Source: Gonatopus flavifemur
Taxonomy: Eukaryota; Arthropoda; Insecta; Hymenoptera; Dryinidae
Direction of reading: 5' to 3'
DNA length: 64,000 nt
Assembly: GCA_018340375.1 (NCBI GenBank)
Contig: JAFFJZ010000003.1
Coordinates: forward strand, 16,306,001 to 16,370,000
The number at the start of each line of letters is the position of its first letter. Positions within the stretch are counted from its first letter, which is position 1. A program made the position numbers and the translations under genes. The notes below the pieces were generated by a model. The model saw nothing but the letters and a program-made list of their open reading frames with translations. It made no database searches and was not told the origin of the DNA. Shown here one piece after another: positions 47,474 through 60,244 of this stretch.

Positions 47474-48058
47474 TCATCGATATCGTATATCGTCGAAGAA
47501 TCTTGGCATAAATATACGTCTGGTACCGACGAATTGAATTCGCATCAACGGCGTGCGTCGTGATGCACGTTTCTTGCCCATTAACAACCATATACGACAG
47601 CATATTGTGTCGTGTGCTAGCTGAGTCATTCTGTACGGTGAAGCACACCACGCTCCCTCATGGTCTGGTGTTAATGGATTTGACAAGATTGAATTATAGT
47701 TAGCCGCAACGTCGCTGGCAATACGTCCGGCTTGTACCACGTAAACGTATTCGGTACTTCTGACCTCATACATGAACATCCATTCCAACACAGATTTCGT
47801 CAGTTCAAAAGTAAATGGAGCGAAATGAAGACTTTTGTGTTTGTACACGTTCGTGTAGATAAGCGTATATAACAGCAAAGTACTATCCCTAATTGTCCCC
47901 AAAAAGACCTCCCTAGAACCTAAAGTCCTGTATTGCTCGATATTAGAAATTTCGAATGGAATGATCTGCAGTTGAGTGCAAGAAACGTTAACGGTAACCG
48001 AAAAGCAGAGCGTCAGAGGAACGAATACATACATACGAGATGTATGTACAATGTACAT
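47474..48058 (-). CDS. 194-residue open frame with signal-peptide-like start, unknown
   Basis: The longest ATG-initiated frame outside the retrotransposon. The N-terminus MYVFVPLTLCFSVTVNVSC (from residue 9) resembles a signal peptide or membrane segment. The rest has mixed composition with an RR-rich C-terminus (GKKRASRRTPLMRIQ, ending DDIRYR). Stop-free extent including upstream codons is about 209. The region is GC-richer than average, which lengthens chance frames. No family is recognised, and no promoter or splice pattern is clear. Confidence 0.25.
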   Translation of the reverse strand: MYIVHTSRMYVFVPLTLCFSVTVNVSCTQLQIIPFEISNIEQYRTLGSREVFLGTIRDSTLLLYTLIYTNVYKHKSLHFAPFTFELTKSVLEWMFMYEVRSTEYVYVVQAGRIASDVAANYNSILSNPLTPDHEGAWCASPYRMTQLAHDTICCRIWLLMGKKRASRRTPLMRIQFVGTRRIFMPRFFDDIRYR

Positions 48059-48064
48059 TGTACA
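48045..48064. repeat. Perfect 20-bp palindrome
   Basis: TGTACAATGTACATTGTACA is identical to its reverse complement. It overlaps the ATG of the open frame ending at 47474. Confidence 0.9.
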
Positions 48065-48970
48065 TTTCGTTGAATGAATAAAAAGAACCTGCTGCTCAAA
48101 AGCAGTAATTTAAACCCATCCTCCGAAACCAAACATTGATTCTAATTAGTTTCTCCCAACCACATTGTTCGTACAGCGAAATTCATATCATAATATCTAT
48201 ATCATTGGTCGTACGCGAACGAACAATCACGAGACATCAGATATGTATGAGAACGCAATCAACTTTTCATCAACAACTTCCTCCCCCTTAAAAATTCGTT
48301 ATTATTCCAGAAGTTCATTCTTATGTATTGAGTTTATATCTGTCCGTACTTGAGATCTCTCTTCCTTCACGTATACATCACAAAATTTCGTTTTTGTTGA
48401 CGCATGCCCCGCGGGTATAGATATGGTAACACCCACTTTATATTCTCCGGTAGCCTCCGTCGTCGATGAAAACACGAACAGAGCTCATCATCTCGCCATA
48501 CGAAGTAGGACGTACCTATACGATCGTAATTGAATCGCCCGACTCCTCTATATACAGCTGCTGCGAATGAGATTGCCAATGTTGTCTACATGTACACAAT
48601 ATATTTGAGAAGACGTATGCGCTTGTTTGCGTAAATACATCCATGTGGATGTGTATTTGTATTTATCCATTCCTTCACGATGCATACGTTGATGAATTCA
48701 TTTTTGTTCGATCAACGATCTCAAGAGTACGCGATAATTACGGAGGCTATGAAAAGTTTCCTCCTATCGCGATTACCGGGGAGTACAATAATTCGTCGTA
48801 GATAATTCGTAGAATTATATTCCTACCCTGTTGAGGATTATTGTTCACTCAACGATGTGCATGGAGAAAAATGATTTTGAAATTGGTAGCGATGATCCCT
48901 ATCTTGCCTAGGATTGAAGCCAATTTTTGAAAAATAAGCAATGAGTGCTTGTGATGATAGGAATGAACAC
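48065..48970. other. Unannotated stretch
   Basis: Contains a GC-richer patch at 48400-48580 with a CTCTATATACAGCTGC word; no gene is established. Confidence 0.4.
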
Positions 48971-49310
48971 TACCCACACAACACTCGCTGTCTAAAAGAT
49001 ATCTTCAGAATTAATTAAGAACAATGCAAGAAGTCTTATGCAACATGAATAGACATCTTTTAGAAGTCTTCAACTGTTCTTACTTCTGAAAGATATCTTC
49101 AAGAACGTCTTCAGAAATCTTTGAGAAGTTTCTGAAAGATATCTTCAAGTACATTCGAAAAGGTTTCTGAAAACGTTCTTGAAGATATCTTCTAGAAGTC
49201 TCAAACTGTTCTTACTTTTAAAAGATATCTATTCATGTTGCATAAGACTTTTTGCATTGTTCCTAATTGTTTCTGAAGATATCTTTCAGACAACGAGTGC
49301 TGTGTGGGTA
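48971..49310. mobile_element. 340-bp near-palindromic foldback element
   Basis: Left CCCACACAACACTCG and right CGAGTGCTGTGTGGG, flanked by TA on both sides. The arms, about 140 bp each, match through GTCT(A/G)AAAGATATCTTC, GAACAATGCAA, AGTCTTATGCAACATGAATA and GTAAGAACAGTT. Many AGATATCTT palindromes lie inside. TA flanks suggest a Tc1/mariner-type mobiliser, but only the termini would tell. Confidence 0.8.
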
Positions 49311-49654
49311 ACAGATGTGTATAGTAATAAAAAATTGTATCAATCATGCCTGTACTGTGGAACATTCAGCGACAAACATAGTTAGCGATGGTTCCCCCGG
49401 TTATTACAAAAACGTCATGAAATTGAATATGAAACATTGTATTGCCCAGCGTGGAGAGTGATTCACAATATTTCAAGGCAATGATAGAGGCCGAGCAATG
49501 GATAGAGTAGATTCCAACACTCATAATCATTCATAACATTTCGAGGTAATGATTCTCAAGCATTGTATGCCGTACATCACTAAGATTATTCATAAAGTAA
49601 GTTGCTGAGGTATAAGCACGAATCTACGAACGATTCTTAACTTTCAGTCAGTTA

Positions 49655-49730
49655 AAGATCTCAATCGTGTGGTAGAGCTAAGTCGGTATAAGCGTTACTT
49701 TGGTTAGGTAGGTAGGATCGAATCCCCTAT
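49655..49730 (+). ncRNA. tRNA-like sequence, possibly a SINE head or tRNA pseudogene
   Basis: GTGTGGTAGAGC (about 49667-49679) resembles the D-arm/A box, and GGATCGAATCC (49715-49725) resembles the T-arm/B box, at tRNA-like spacing. The T stem and anticodon stem pair poorly, so a functional tRNA is unlikely. Confidence 0.3.
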
Positions 49731-49917
49731 ACAGAGAAAAAAATTTCTTCCTATCACAGCCTTGCATCCGGATCAATGGAACAAAGAACCGTCGTGGAAG
49801 TCTGAATTCTAGAATCTTTCTTTTATCTTTCGTTTGAATGATGGTATTGATCACTAAGTTTTGTAAGGAATACTCTCTAGAATTGTTAGAACGGTATTTC
49901 ACTCTTTAGCCAGCCAA

Positions 49918-50090
49918 AAGTGAGCCTGTCAAAATTTCGAGTGAAATTTCCACTCTTTTAGAGTGATAATCTAAGGTTTGAGGTTACAAACTCACAGCCA
50001 CTCCAATTCTAGAGTGAATTTTTCAGTGTAAAACAGTGGGAATCCACTCGAAACGAATGAAAATTCAACTCGAAGCGGACTGGCTCACTT
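49918..50090. mobile_element. Foldback MITE, 173 bp
   Basis: AAGTGAGCCTGTC at the left and AAGTGAGCCAGTC in reverse complement at the right. The arms continue through TTCGAGT and GAAATT/GAATTT. GAGTGA words recur inside. Confidence 0.7.
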
Positions 50091-53000
50091 CTGAGACTTA
50101 ATGGAGTGAAACGAGTGATTTTTCACTCTTCCAGATTTAGAGAGTAGGAAGTATGTTTGTTTAGTTCATATTGTAATAGAAACTCAATGAATCAGCAATG
50201 ATCTTCCTCTGAAGATGGGAACTATTACTACTCCCCGCATATAAGGAACTGTTGATAGAGGAGTTCAGTTGTCACCAATTTGCTAGCCCTCGTATTCCTA
50301 GTAATCATTCACTGTTCTTTTTCCCCCGTGCAGTTCTTTGAGAAATACGAAACAATTCCATATGTGACGTTGGTAAAAAGTTGATTTCACAGCGAGGTGA
50401 AAATTTGATGAGTCATGGATGCATAATATTACTATTATCTCGAATACTCTCCTTCCTATTCGCACGTATCAACATCTCATACGGAATTCTCCTTTATCGC
50501 AACACGTATTTAAGATCGTAGAGAATAGATGGAGAGTTGTGCATTATTCTCAACAGTGCCCTTATAACTCTTTATCTCAAAAATTGTGTTTCCGTCTGTT
50601 CTGAATGACCCTTCAGGGTCATATAACGTTCATATGGTTCTGCCGTGTACAAAAGGTGCACACTTTCGAGTTACATGACCGATTCACACATGTTAACCGA
50701 GAGTTCATCAAGCTCTGTAATAGTTATAGTATGGTATGGTACCCAACTGGGCTGTATACTGGGTCAAGTGTATTCTGTCAATGTCGCATCACCAAAACTG
50801 GAGAGTCATTCCGGTCCATTGTAAATTAAGTCAAGACCCTTTATATACCTTTTGTCTCCTTGACACTGGTGATATATCCTCTTCATCTCCCAGTCGCCAG
50901 TTTCCTCTGTCTGCTTCTGTTTCTTGCGTGTGTATGTATGTATACATTAAAGTATAGTCGTAATACCTTCCACACAGAAAACATCGTGCGGGGCGTGAAT
51001 TAAGTGCTGCCGAGACTTTTATGCGCTATTGCAGCACCTCGACGACTCTCTTCCTCTTTACTCCTGCTACTTTTTTGTCTGAGCAAACCTCTTACTTGTT
51101 CGTCGTCATCGTCGTAGTTGTCGTTTCACCACGCAGCAAAGAAATAATTATAACCCTCGTTAAAGGCACACTTCGCATTTAAAGCAAGCAAATACGATGT
51201 CTCCAAACTCATATTCGCTTCCACGAAAGACAAAGTAGATAAGTGGAAATGCAATTAACCTCAGTTGAAATTGATAGAAAAATCAGCGTGACGTGTATAC
51301 CAAACAGCGTTGTATCGATGATTCTGGTATTCGAGAACTTCCGTTTAGTATTTAGTTAATGGTCGGAATGACTAGCCGAGGACTTGGAGTAACGCGAGAA
51401 TAGTTTCGACACGTCGTTAACTGTCGAGTAGAAATACGTGCGTTGGATGATATATATTACTTGTGATATATTTGTGCATGTTTTTAGGCTTATGACTCCA
51501 TAGACATGAAAACGATTTCGTATTGGCTTGACGCCAGATCAACTCTCCTGCATGTATCCGAACTCCCACTTTTGAAAAAGGTTGCTTTCATTCGATATCG
51601 TATGGAGTATCTTCGTTGTTTGACAAAATCAGTTCCCTTTGTTCATAGTTTTTAGAGCAATTTTTCTATAAAAGTACTTTCCTCTCGTATATATATACAG
51701 CGGTTATATTCGTAATCGTTTCTTACGATCCCAGCAAACCGACTTTATAGAATGTCGAAAAGTCTATTCCACAGAGTGTAATTCTCGAGTTTGGTCATAA
51801 AATTTATCGGTTCACTTCCTCTCTCATTTGTCAGAGTCTGTGGGATTCATTTCAGAATTAGGCAGCTATAATGAACTTTATGCCCCATTCATCTTTATTG
51901 TGCATCCGTTTTAATTAGGGAATTCAGTTAGTTATTTGGAATGAAAAAATCTAGAAAATATCTATGATGACAATGATCTCCGCATCGGTGATACCCTTGT
52001 ATATATATATATATTTTGAATAGCAATAATTCATGACCTCGTCGTTGTGTCGTAATAATCCATATAATATTCCATCCATCAATTTCCCTAATGAAGATAC
52101 ATGACATCACGTTTTTCTTCTTCGCAAAACGTAATAGAATATTATTAGGGAATGATAAATTATTCTTTGTGTATGTTTCCTGTTAACGTATATGATTTCT
52201 GATCGATATACGTATCGGTACCTACTACAAATGTGTGTACGCTTCCCAACGAGGGCAAGGAATAATAATGAACTACGTCATGTACATTGAGGTCAAGAAT
52301 AATGGATCTTCCTCCGCAATAGTGGGAGTGAATGGTGATGGGAATGGAAGGAGAAGAAAAGAAAAGGATAAAATGTGAGCCCATAACTATCCAGCCTTTG
52401 GTATATCCTTCGGTAACGTTATCTATCCCCAGCGGTTAAGCTAGACGCAGAGACGTAGAGCTGTTCCTTTGCTGGTGGTCAACCTAATCCGCAAATCCCA
52501 GGACACGTACCGATCCATTGCCCCGGATATCCTCTGTAACGTTTGGATGGCGCATCAGCCTCTTCTGTTTTACTATTTATCCCTTTCCGTCTCTTCGATT
52601 TCTTTCCTCTATCGCTATGGAAGAATGAATCGTTACTTGGATTTGATATTTTGTTTTAAACTCCAAATAAATTCTCGCACCCTTATCTACAGGAAACGCA
52701 GGGAATATTCATCGATGGATGTAGGTACACCTCACGTGAAATTTCAATGAGATAATAAATGAGTTCGGCTTCGTCATTTCGTTTGTAATCCTCCGCAGTG
52801 ATTATGATTTTTCTTGAGTTCCATTTGTCAACGCTGTCGAAACTTTTCTCTCCGAGTTGACAAGAGTAATTGTAGAAAGAAGCTTACCGATTTTTCTGTT
52901 CGTTCAAGTTTCTGGGTCTTACGCCATTAACATCGAAAGTAAAGAAAATCCTCATCGAGGACCGAATATACCTACTCGAAAGTTTGGTACCAAGTTCACC

Positions 53001-53615
53001 CTAATAACTTTTCATCTCATACGCAAGAGAGCTTGTCAGTACTTACGTCATGATGAGTATTTATGCGTCGAAGCAAGTTTGTAGGGGGAATTCGTGAGTA
53101 CTTGTTAGGAAATGCATTCGGGTGCGTGATAGGATTGGAAGAGCGTCAATGGGGATGAAAATTGTTTTGATATGGCCATCGAGGTTATAACAATGATATA
53201 ATTCTCATTGGTTTGAGTCTGAGAAGAGTTTTCGAATGTTATCATTGAATCGAGAGTCAATCATAAAGCTGTGCTGAGGAGATTTGTTGGAACTCCTGTG
53301 CACGATTCTCCTTGATTTCCCCAATACATTTTATATTATAGGAGGAAGATACTGTATTTCTTTTGGTGAACTCATGGCATTGAAGGAACGATGGGTTATT
53401 CGTTTGATATATTTGTAACGATGAATTGAAATAAACGAGTTCTCTTGATGCACGCGACAAATCTGGATTTTTCGTAAAGGACTTTTCTGAAGAGAATTGA
53501 CAAATAGTGTGGGAAGATCTTGAATGACAGGTATTCGAGCTCACCACTGCTAAAAAATTGTAAAATAAAGTGATTATTCAGAGAAATTATTGCAGGCTCG
53601 CTTATTGAACGTGAA
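50091..53615. other. Unannotated stretch
   Basis: No gene recognised. The 51000-51210 portion is less AT-rich and contains AAATAATTATAACCCTCG, possibly regulatory, without firm support. Confidence 0.4.
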
Positions 53616-53811
53616 CACTGAAAACACAGTTTGTTCCAGCCAAATAGAATTTTGGTTGAAATGAACGCAAAGAAACTTTTTGGTTGGCTGAAATGAAATT
53701 TTTTTTTGGGCTGAACAAAATTTGGTTCACGATAATTGAGGCTTTCTTACGGATAAATGAATTTTATTTCAACCAAAATTTTGTTTCGCCGAAATAAACG
53801 TTTCCTCAGTG
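53616..53811. mobile_element. CACTG...CAGTG MITE, 196 bp
   Basis: CACTGAAAACACAG at the left and CCTCAGTG at the right. The inverted arms of about 50 bp include AATTTTGGTTGAAAT on the left and ATTTCAACCAAAATT on the right. The family differs internally from those at 29.5 and 44 kb but has the same terminal pentamer. Confidence 0.7.
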
Positions 53812-56787
53812 GATGATTCAAATAATTTACAAACGATTTTCATGAAAAAATTTTGAGTTGAAATAATTTTTGATGTAAAAATGAAGCTCCTAATTTTAGT
53901 TCCTTGGAATCCTCACGAGCGCTCACACTGCGAACGTCGGAAATTTCTTGCACAATATCGCTCATCACAAGATTTGACCTTCAACAGCATTCCATTGTGT
54001 CATAAAAACGAAATTTATACGATCAGTTTAATCTTTCATACCGTTCATGCGAACATAAAACGTTCCCTTTTTTCTCAAATCCTTTGATAACGATGAACCC
54101 AGTTCTAGTGTTTTTGTTTCCTTCATTTTCCATATTTATGCGAAGCTCTTACCTCTTCCCTGGATGAATACTACGTTTCTTTTTGAATTTTTTTCTCTTG
54201 AAACACTGGAAAACTCTCGTTAACATTGTCTTTCAACGATTTAATTTCCTTCACAAACTTTTTCAATCTCCAGCGATAGTTTACTCTTGTATTCTCCTCT
54301 TTCTCGTGATATCATCATTCCGTGATTTATGATAAAACATTTTGTACTCGACAATATTCATGGTCACGAATCATGGATGATGAACGTCGATTTGAATCCT
54401 CTCATCATTTTTATCGTCGAACGCCAGTAAAAAGAGTACAAAAATCTTGACATACCGCAGAATAATTCTTGAGAAAATTTAAAAATTCTTGGTCTGCGCA
54501 TTGCGCGAAAAAATCTTTATTTATAATTGAAAAATCGTTACTCATCATTATCAAATGTTTTGTCTTGTATTTCAATTCCTTTTCCGCGTTTCCGTTTGAC
54601 TCGCTATCTTCTCATTTCAGATTCTACAAAGTTACTCAACAGTGGACGCAGCGCTGTCCATACACATTAAGATCTTACTACTTGAAAACTCTCGCGATTG
54701 CACGGCACTTCTGATTATATCATATATATTTATATTTCATTAAATCTTTTGCATAATACTTGTTGGTGGTTCCGATTGAAAACATTCGCGCCAGTCCTCA
54801 GAGATTCTCTAGATTAATATTATGCTGAACTTGGACGAGCAGACAAACTGTTTCAAAAGTTCTCTCTCCCTGCAGACACTGCACTATGAGGAATTCAACG
54901 GTGCCGTCGCTTCTGAAGCTCTTCCCTTTTTCCTCCCGTGTCCTTATCTCCAGAGATTCGTTGAGGCATTCCAAATGTATGAACGAGCCCCCTCCGCTTT
55001 ATTACAGTTACCAAGATTAATTAGTATCCGCGAAGACGTCGAGTTTTGAAAGATTATTTGTTTCTTCATGAACAAAACTGAAAGAAACATTGTGGGGGGT
55101 TCAAAACCATCGCTTCTGCTCTTTTTGAATGATAATATCTCGTATTTGCACATACTTCTTCAACAAAAAGTATCAAATTCAAAGTGATTTGAACAATAAT
55201 TCATTGAAAAACATTTTTCAATGAAAATATTCCAAAAAATAAAATCCACGCTCAGCGATGATGATGTTATATGCTGCTATAAAGCGAAGTACCGTGAGGA
55301 AAGAATCGAAAGAGAAAGAAATAGCGGATAATCCGCTTATAGCGACTGACAAGCATGTCACGCGACATCTCCCTTCTCTCCCATTCTTATTCCAATGAAG
55401 AACAACACCTACGCGTAGAGTATGTACATTAATACGAGAACGTAAAATATCAAGTGCAGTGCGCTGGAAAATCATGGAAAATTGTGATTTGTACGCGTGT
55501 CAGTCACGTCAAAGCAGTACGATGAGTCATCGAGAGGGCTACGAGTTATGATAGAAGGTAATTTCATGGATCAGATGATATGTGAGTGCGCGAGATGCCG
55601 AGATATTTATACAGAGAATCTGAATGATTATCAACAATTTGTCATTTTCAATTGATTTTAGTGCAAATAAAACGACTATTTGTTATAAGAATGTCTAGCT
55701 TTTCATACGAAAGCATTCATACGTGATGTGACGAAAGGTCAAATCTTCGTTCCTACAAATAATGAGTTACCTCGAAATATATCGAATCAAATCGTGTTCG
55801 ATCAACTGCTCGACCCAACGTAGGATTTGCTTATGGTGTGTTATTAACAGAACTCAATGTGCTGAACAATACGTATCAAACAACGATGCCCCTGGGCTGT
55901 TGGGACACCAAAGGTCAATGACGGATATGAACAATCGATACTATGGACAAACCAATCTGATACAGTATTATATACTGTATGCCTCATACGAGATTGAATT
56001 TAACCCTTAAACCGTGGGTCTTTCTTGTCTGGGAGAGTGGTATATATTGGTTATATGAATAAATATTTTCATCGATTGTTATCGATTGATTCTTATTACT
56101 AAACATTTTTTTACACATCTTCTTGACTCTAGATGTAATAATAACGCGACCCAATTTTATGGTTTAAAACACCTGTATTTGAACAAAATCTCTTCAATAA
56201 TAAATAATAGGATGACAGGATGATATGATAAAATTGTATTATCGTCGAGGCTATAACTTCAGGCGTAGCGTAACAAGAGGAGTGATATGAACATTCAACA
56301 CGTTCGATGGTGTAGTCAGAAACTAGTTGTGCGTACACATACGTGTATCATTTATTCATCCACGCTAATCATGCACAATCATGGGAAATTGGGAATATAC
56401 GGAATGAATTATTCGCATCCGTGGGCCTTCGGCTGCAATCATTGAATATTTAACCATTCTGTCAGCTGACTTGTTGTATTACAAGGGAATAACAGTGAAG
56501 TATGATTGCTTCTTCTCATACAGGTTCATAGGTCCAACACGTGTTTGTGAATGAACGAAATTATCGAATCACCTCACAACACAAAGTTATTCCCATCCAA
56601 AAATGTTTTTGCTATCAGAACAGCAGAAAAATTCGATAAAAAGAATGTATACTATAAATTAATCGAATCATGATGATCTCTGTAATCTCTTACGGTGTTT
56701 AATCAAACCAGCAGCAATAACCCTCCCACGCGAGAAATATATTCGGAAAGAGAATAGTAGTTGTCATTTTCATCGGTTAAAATTTTC
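53812..56787. other. Unannotated stretch
   Basis: No gene established. The 75-codon frame at 54822-55049 is GC-richer than its surroundings but shows no domain. Confidence 0.4.
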
Positions 56788-57183
56788 TCACACGTGTGTA
56801 ATAACGTTCAAATGTTTTAAAACGTGAAACATCCGGTCACTCCTGTATCGTACACCGAAGCGATCACAAAGAGCCCCGCGCGTGTCGCGAAATGATTCAT
56901 AAACACGTATACGTATTCGCTCATCCATGGTGATGTACCATGCATCAACGTGTCTGCCGTGTATAATATACAACAAAAAACAAAACACGGTTAAACGTAA
57001 GTATAATATCACTTTTGAATGGCGCCAGCGCGGGCGGTCTAATGTTTCACGCTTCGATTCATGAAACGCCATCATTCTAATAGGTCGGCTATATTGGCTC
57101 TGTGATGTCTCAATTACAAACAGCTGTTCCCCGGAAGAGGGTGGACCGTGAGTGAGCCTATTAGAACTCCGCTCTCTTTTCAT
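56788..57183 (-). CDS. 131-residue open frame with one membrane-like segment, unknown
   Basis: From ATG at 57183. It has a basic Arg-rich first half, then VILYLRLTVFCFLLYIIHG (a single hydrophobic segment near residue 60), then an Arg-rich tail. No family is recognised, and a frame of this length is expected about once per window by chance. Confidence 0.15.
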   Translation of the reverse strand: MKRERSSNRLTHGPPSSGEQLFVIETSQSQYSRPIRMMAFHESKRETLDRPRWRHSKVILYLRLTVFCFLLYIIHGRHVDAWYITMDERIRIRVYESFRDTRGALCDRFGVRYRSDRMFHVLKHLNVITHV

Positions 57184-60028
57184 TCGTATTGTGTCTTTTT
57201 TCCTCTTTTATAACTCTATTATTCCGTATCATGGTCTCGAAAAGGGTCTGTAATTAGTGAGCTACAATCCAAGCGATACCATCGCGCTCTAAAATTCGTC
57301 TACCGAGTGTTGCTTCATAATAGGGTCAGTATTAAATCTACGTGGCAACAAATTGAGGTAGAACAGGTGGTAAGAGGATGAAATTGCTTATTCAACCGGG
57401 AATTTTATGAGGTACACCTTTTGAAAGAGTGAAAATTGATGGAATGAGTTTACCGTTGAGATGTTGGGTGTTGAAATAGAGGGACTTTGAGGATTCGAAT
57501 GATCGCGGAGGTTTGAAAATGATGTACTCGTGAGGGGATGCCAACAATGACATCTCAACGAATGTTTCAGAGAACAATTCAGATGGACAGAACTTGATTC
57601 ATATTAACTACAACGCTGAAATGGAATGAAATTCTATTCAAAATTCTCAAATTTATGTAATATATTTTGTGGATTTTTCCAAAATAACATTGTATTGTGT
57701 GACAAATTACAATAGTTTTGGAGTAATTACGGAGAGGGAATGCTCCTAATTTGAGAGTCGGTGTATAATTGTGTGCCGAAAGAACCAGCTCTATTGTTCA
57801 TGTGGAGGTTGGTGGAATTATTCTCACGGTACATGTTTCGTATGAATGAATATAATTTATCATTCCCACATTCTTAGCACCTTCAAGGAGATCACCTCAC
57901 TCGAATTCAGATGGAATATCATTGAATACAAATAAACCCTTCTCTCCGTCTACCTACATAAATTTGTCTTGATGGATTAGAAATGTACATGCAACGTTCA
58001 TGAATCAATGAAATTTGCATAACCGTGGCTTTTGGAAGTACATCAATTCATCACTAATTTAGATTCCTTTGATTTCAGAAACAAATTTTTTTCATTGAAA
58101 ATTTCTTTCTTGAGAATATAATTATGTAATTTATGAACTTAACATGTACATTTGCAATTTATGAATGAACGTGTACGTTAAGTTCCGACCACACAAGGTT
58201 GGTTGTACAATTTCTCTGCATTGTGAGATACATTTTGATTCTACTGGTTCGTGTAATCTACGATGTAATGGATTGCTGTTCACGTCTTTCATAATGAGTC
58301 ATTCCAATTTGACGGATTAATTCTGGATATTATTTCGTGCAGGTTATATAGGTGTAGTCTTGTATGTTAATATTCAGGAATAATAACTGAATAGTTGCAG
58401 TGATTCGAGACATGAGTCATCTGATACTCACATTTCGAAATTCGTTATCTTTTCATTGGTTGAGGAAGAATTTTATCGATCGTCGTATAAATATGAAACA
58501 TTAATAAAGAATTCCTACTGATAAATATCATGTTATTCACAGCATCGAGAATCTTGAGCGAATCCCTCTTCCTATTCGTATAGGTCGAATATATTATCAG
58601 AAGGAAAAAGGATGAAAAAAGAAGCACGAGGGAAAAGCGGATCAGGAAAGAAATGAATCCCGCTCTTATCTCTCAACGTTGAAAGACGTTCAGAGTAGCA
58701 ATTTGATATTAATTGTAGATTCGATGAGATATTGACACATTCTCGAATATCCAATATTCATCTCCGAGGTTCAACTATGGCTTTCAATATTGAACTGATT
58801 TGAATATCAAATTTAAGGAAACAGAACAATGTGTTTCTTTCACACCTGTAAATTTAGAGAAGTGATTTAGACGAGTGGAGGTTTCTGGGTTGGTTTGTTT
58901 GCTGCGTTTTCTTTTTATTTTCATTATACTCAACTGTTTGAATTAATCAACAAATCCATCCGCGTATCAAATCGATTGACGAGGAAAAAAAAGAGGTACA
59001 AACGCACGCGATATTGAAATTTAACGTGGAAGATTTATCGATTGTTTGGATCTGGAATATCAGGAAAATGAAGAAATATGCATTGATCATGCATGGAGAA
59101 AGTCACTGCATGTAACAACTCTGTTAAATGAATTGAATATTTTATTGGAGCTTTGAAAAGTCATGTACCAACTTCACCACCCCTGTACATCCTACCAGTG
59201 TTTGAAATTGTTGCGCGTTAAGGGACTGGAATATCAAAATACCATTTTCTGAAATTTATCCCTTGGCATCGATTTTCAAATTCTTTCAGGAATTGAACAC
59301 CCATTCTCTCAAAATCTGGTGTCATGAATATTTATGGGAGACATTTGTATTCACCACTCTCTCTGGTTTCTAACATCAAATTTATAGTCATGCAATGATT
59401 TTGTCGGATTCGAACTTTCTGAAGAGATTATGGAATCAAATGCGGTGCTTACAATATAATGAAGTAGTGTGAGAATTATATCAAATATGTACCATAAATA
59501 TGAACTATGTATGCATGATACTCGAGTCTGCTTCTATTCATTTGAATATCTTCACAAACTATTGATGCACGTGATGTATTATCGATATTAACTGTCACGT
59601 CCGTATCCAGTGGATTGATGATACCAAAACTATTCATCTTCCTGTGAAAATAGCTTTGACTATGGAATTTTTATAGATATTCGAACAATGTTAACTTCAA
59701 TGTTTCAACTCGAACAGATAATAGGGAATTTTATATTATTCTGTGGCTCATTCGTCATTCGTTTTGAAAGGATTATGCCAATTCTCACATAACTTTCGTA
59801 TATGATAGGTATCACAAAATACCAAATTTCGCAGAGAATATGGCGTTTATTAATATTCAATTTTCAGGTTTCTTTTTATTTCTTCCCAACAGTTGTGCTC
59901 GAATTAATCGCATTTTTTTTTTGTTATTGAAAATAAATTATCCCAATAAATTCATAGAAAAGTATCAAAAACCATAGGTACCACAGCAATTTTTACTACA
60001 ACAATTAGTGAAATTTAAAAACATATGA
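57184..60028. other. Unannotated AT-rich stretch
   Basis: No gene or repeat recognised. Confidence 0.45.
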
Positions 60029-60244
60029 TTATTTTGCCTGGAATCTCTCATATTCTCTCTGTTGATAATAATAGGTAACTCGAATCTCATATCTAGCGTC
60101 CTGTATTCTGTCCAATCCAGAGCATCGTGGACGTTGTGGTGGCTGTAGATCATGTAGAATGCGGTTTATCGTTGGTTCTTCGTCCACCAAATAGCCATCT
60201 CTCTCGTATCTTCCGGTTGTTGGTTCGGGAACATCCAGAAAACC
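60029..60244 (-). CDS. Probable terminal coding exon, unknown protein
   Basis: A minus-strand frame of 71 codons without ATG, ending in TAA at 60029-60031. The peptide is strikingly protein-like: charged and proline-containing (EPTTGRYERDGYLVDEEPT, INRILHDLQPPQRPR), then a Tyr/Arg/Gln-rich end (VTYYYQQREYERFQAK). It has few of the Ser/Phe/Leu runs of chance frames here. An in-frame TGA lies just upstream, so an exon would start after the AG near 60244-60245 (TTTTAGTGAG-GT), a weak acceptor. It may be the last exon of a gene whose first exon is near 62.5 kb. I do not recognise the protein. Confidence 0.4.
   Translation of the reverse strand, partial: GFLDVPEPTTGRYERDGYLVDEEPTINRILHDLQPPQRPRCSGLDRIQDARYEIRVTYYYQQREYERFQAK

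Noticed and set aside
54944..55153. Minus-strand peptide with SDGFEPPT, which often marks translated tRNA
   Set aside because: No paired tRNA arms could be found around the GGTTTTGAACCCCC word.
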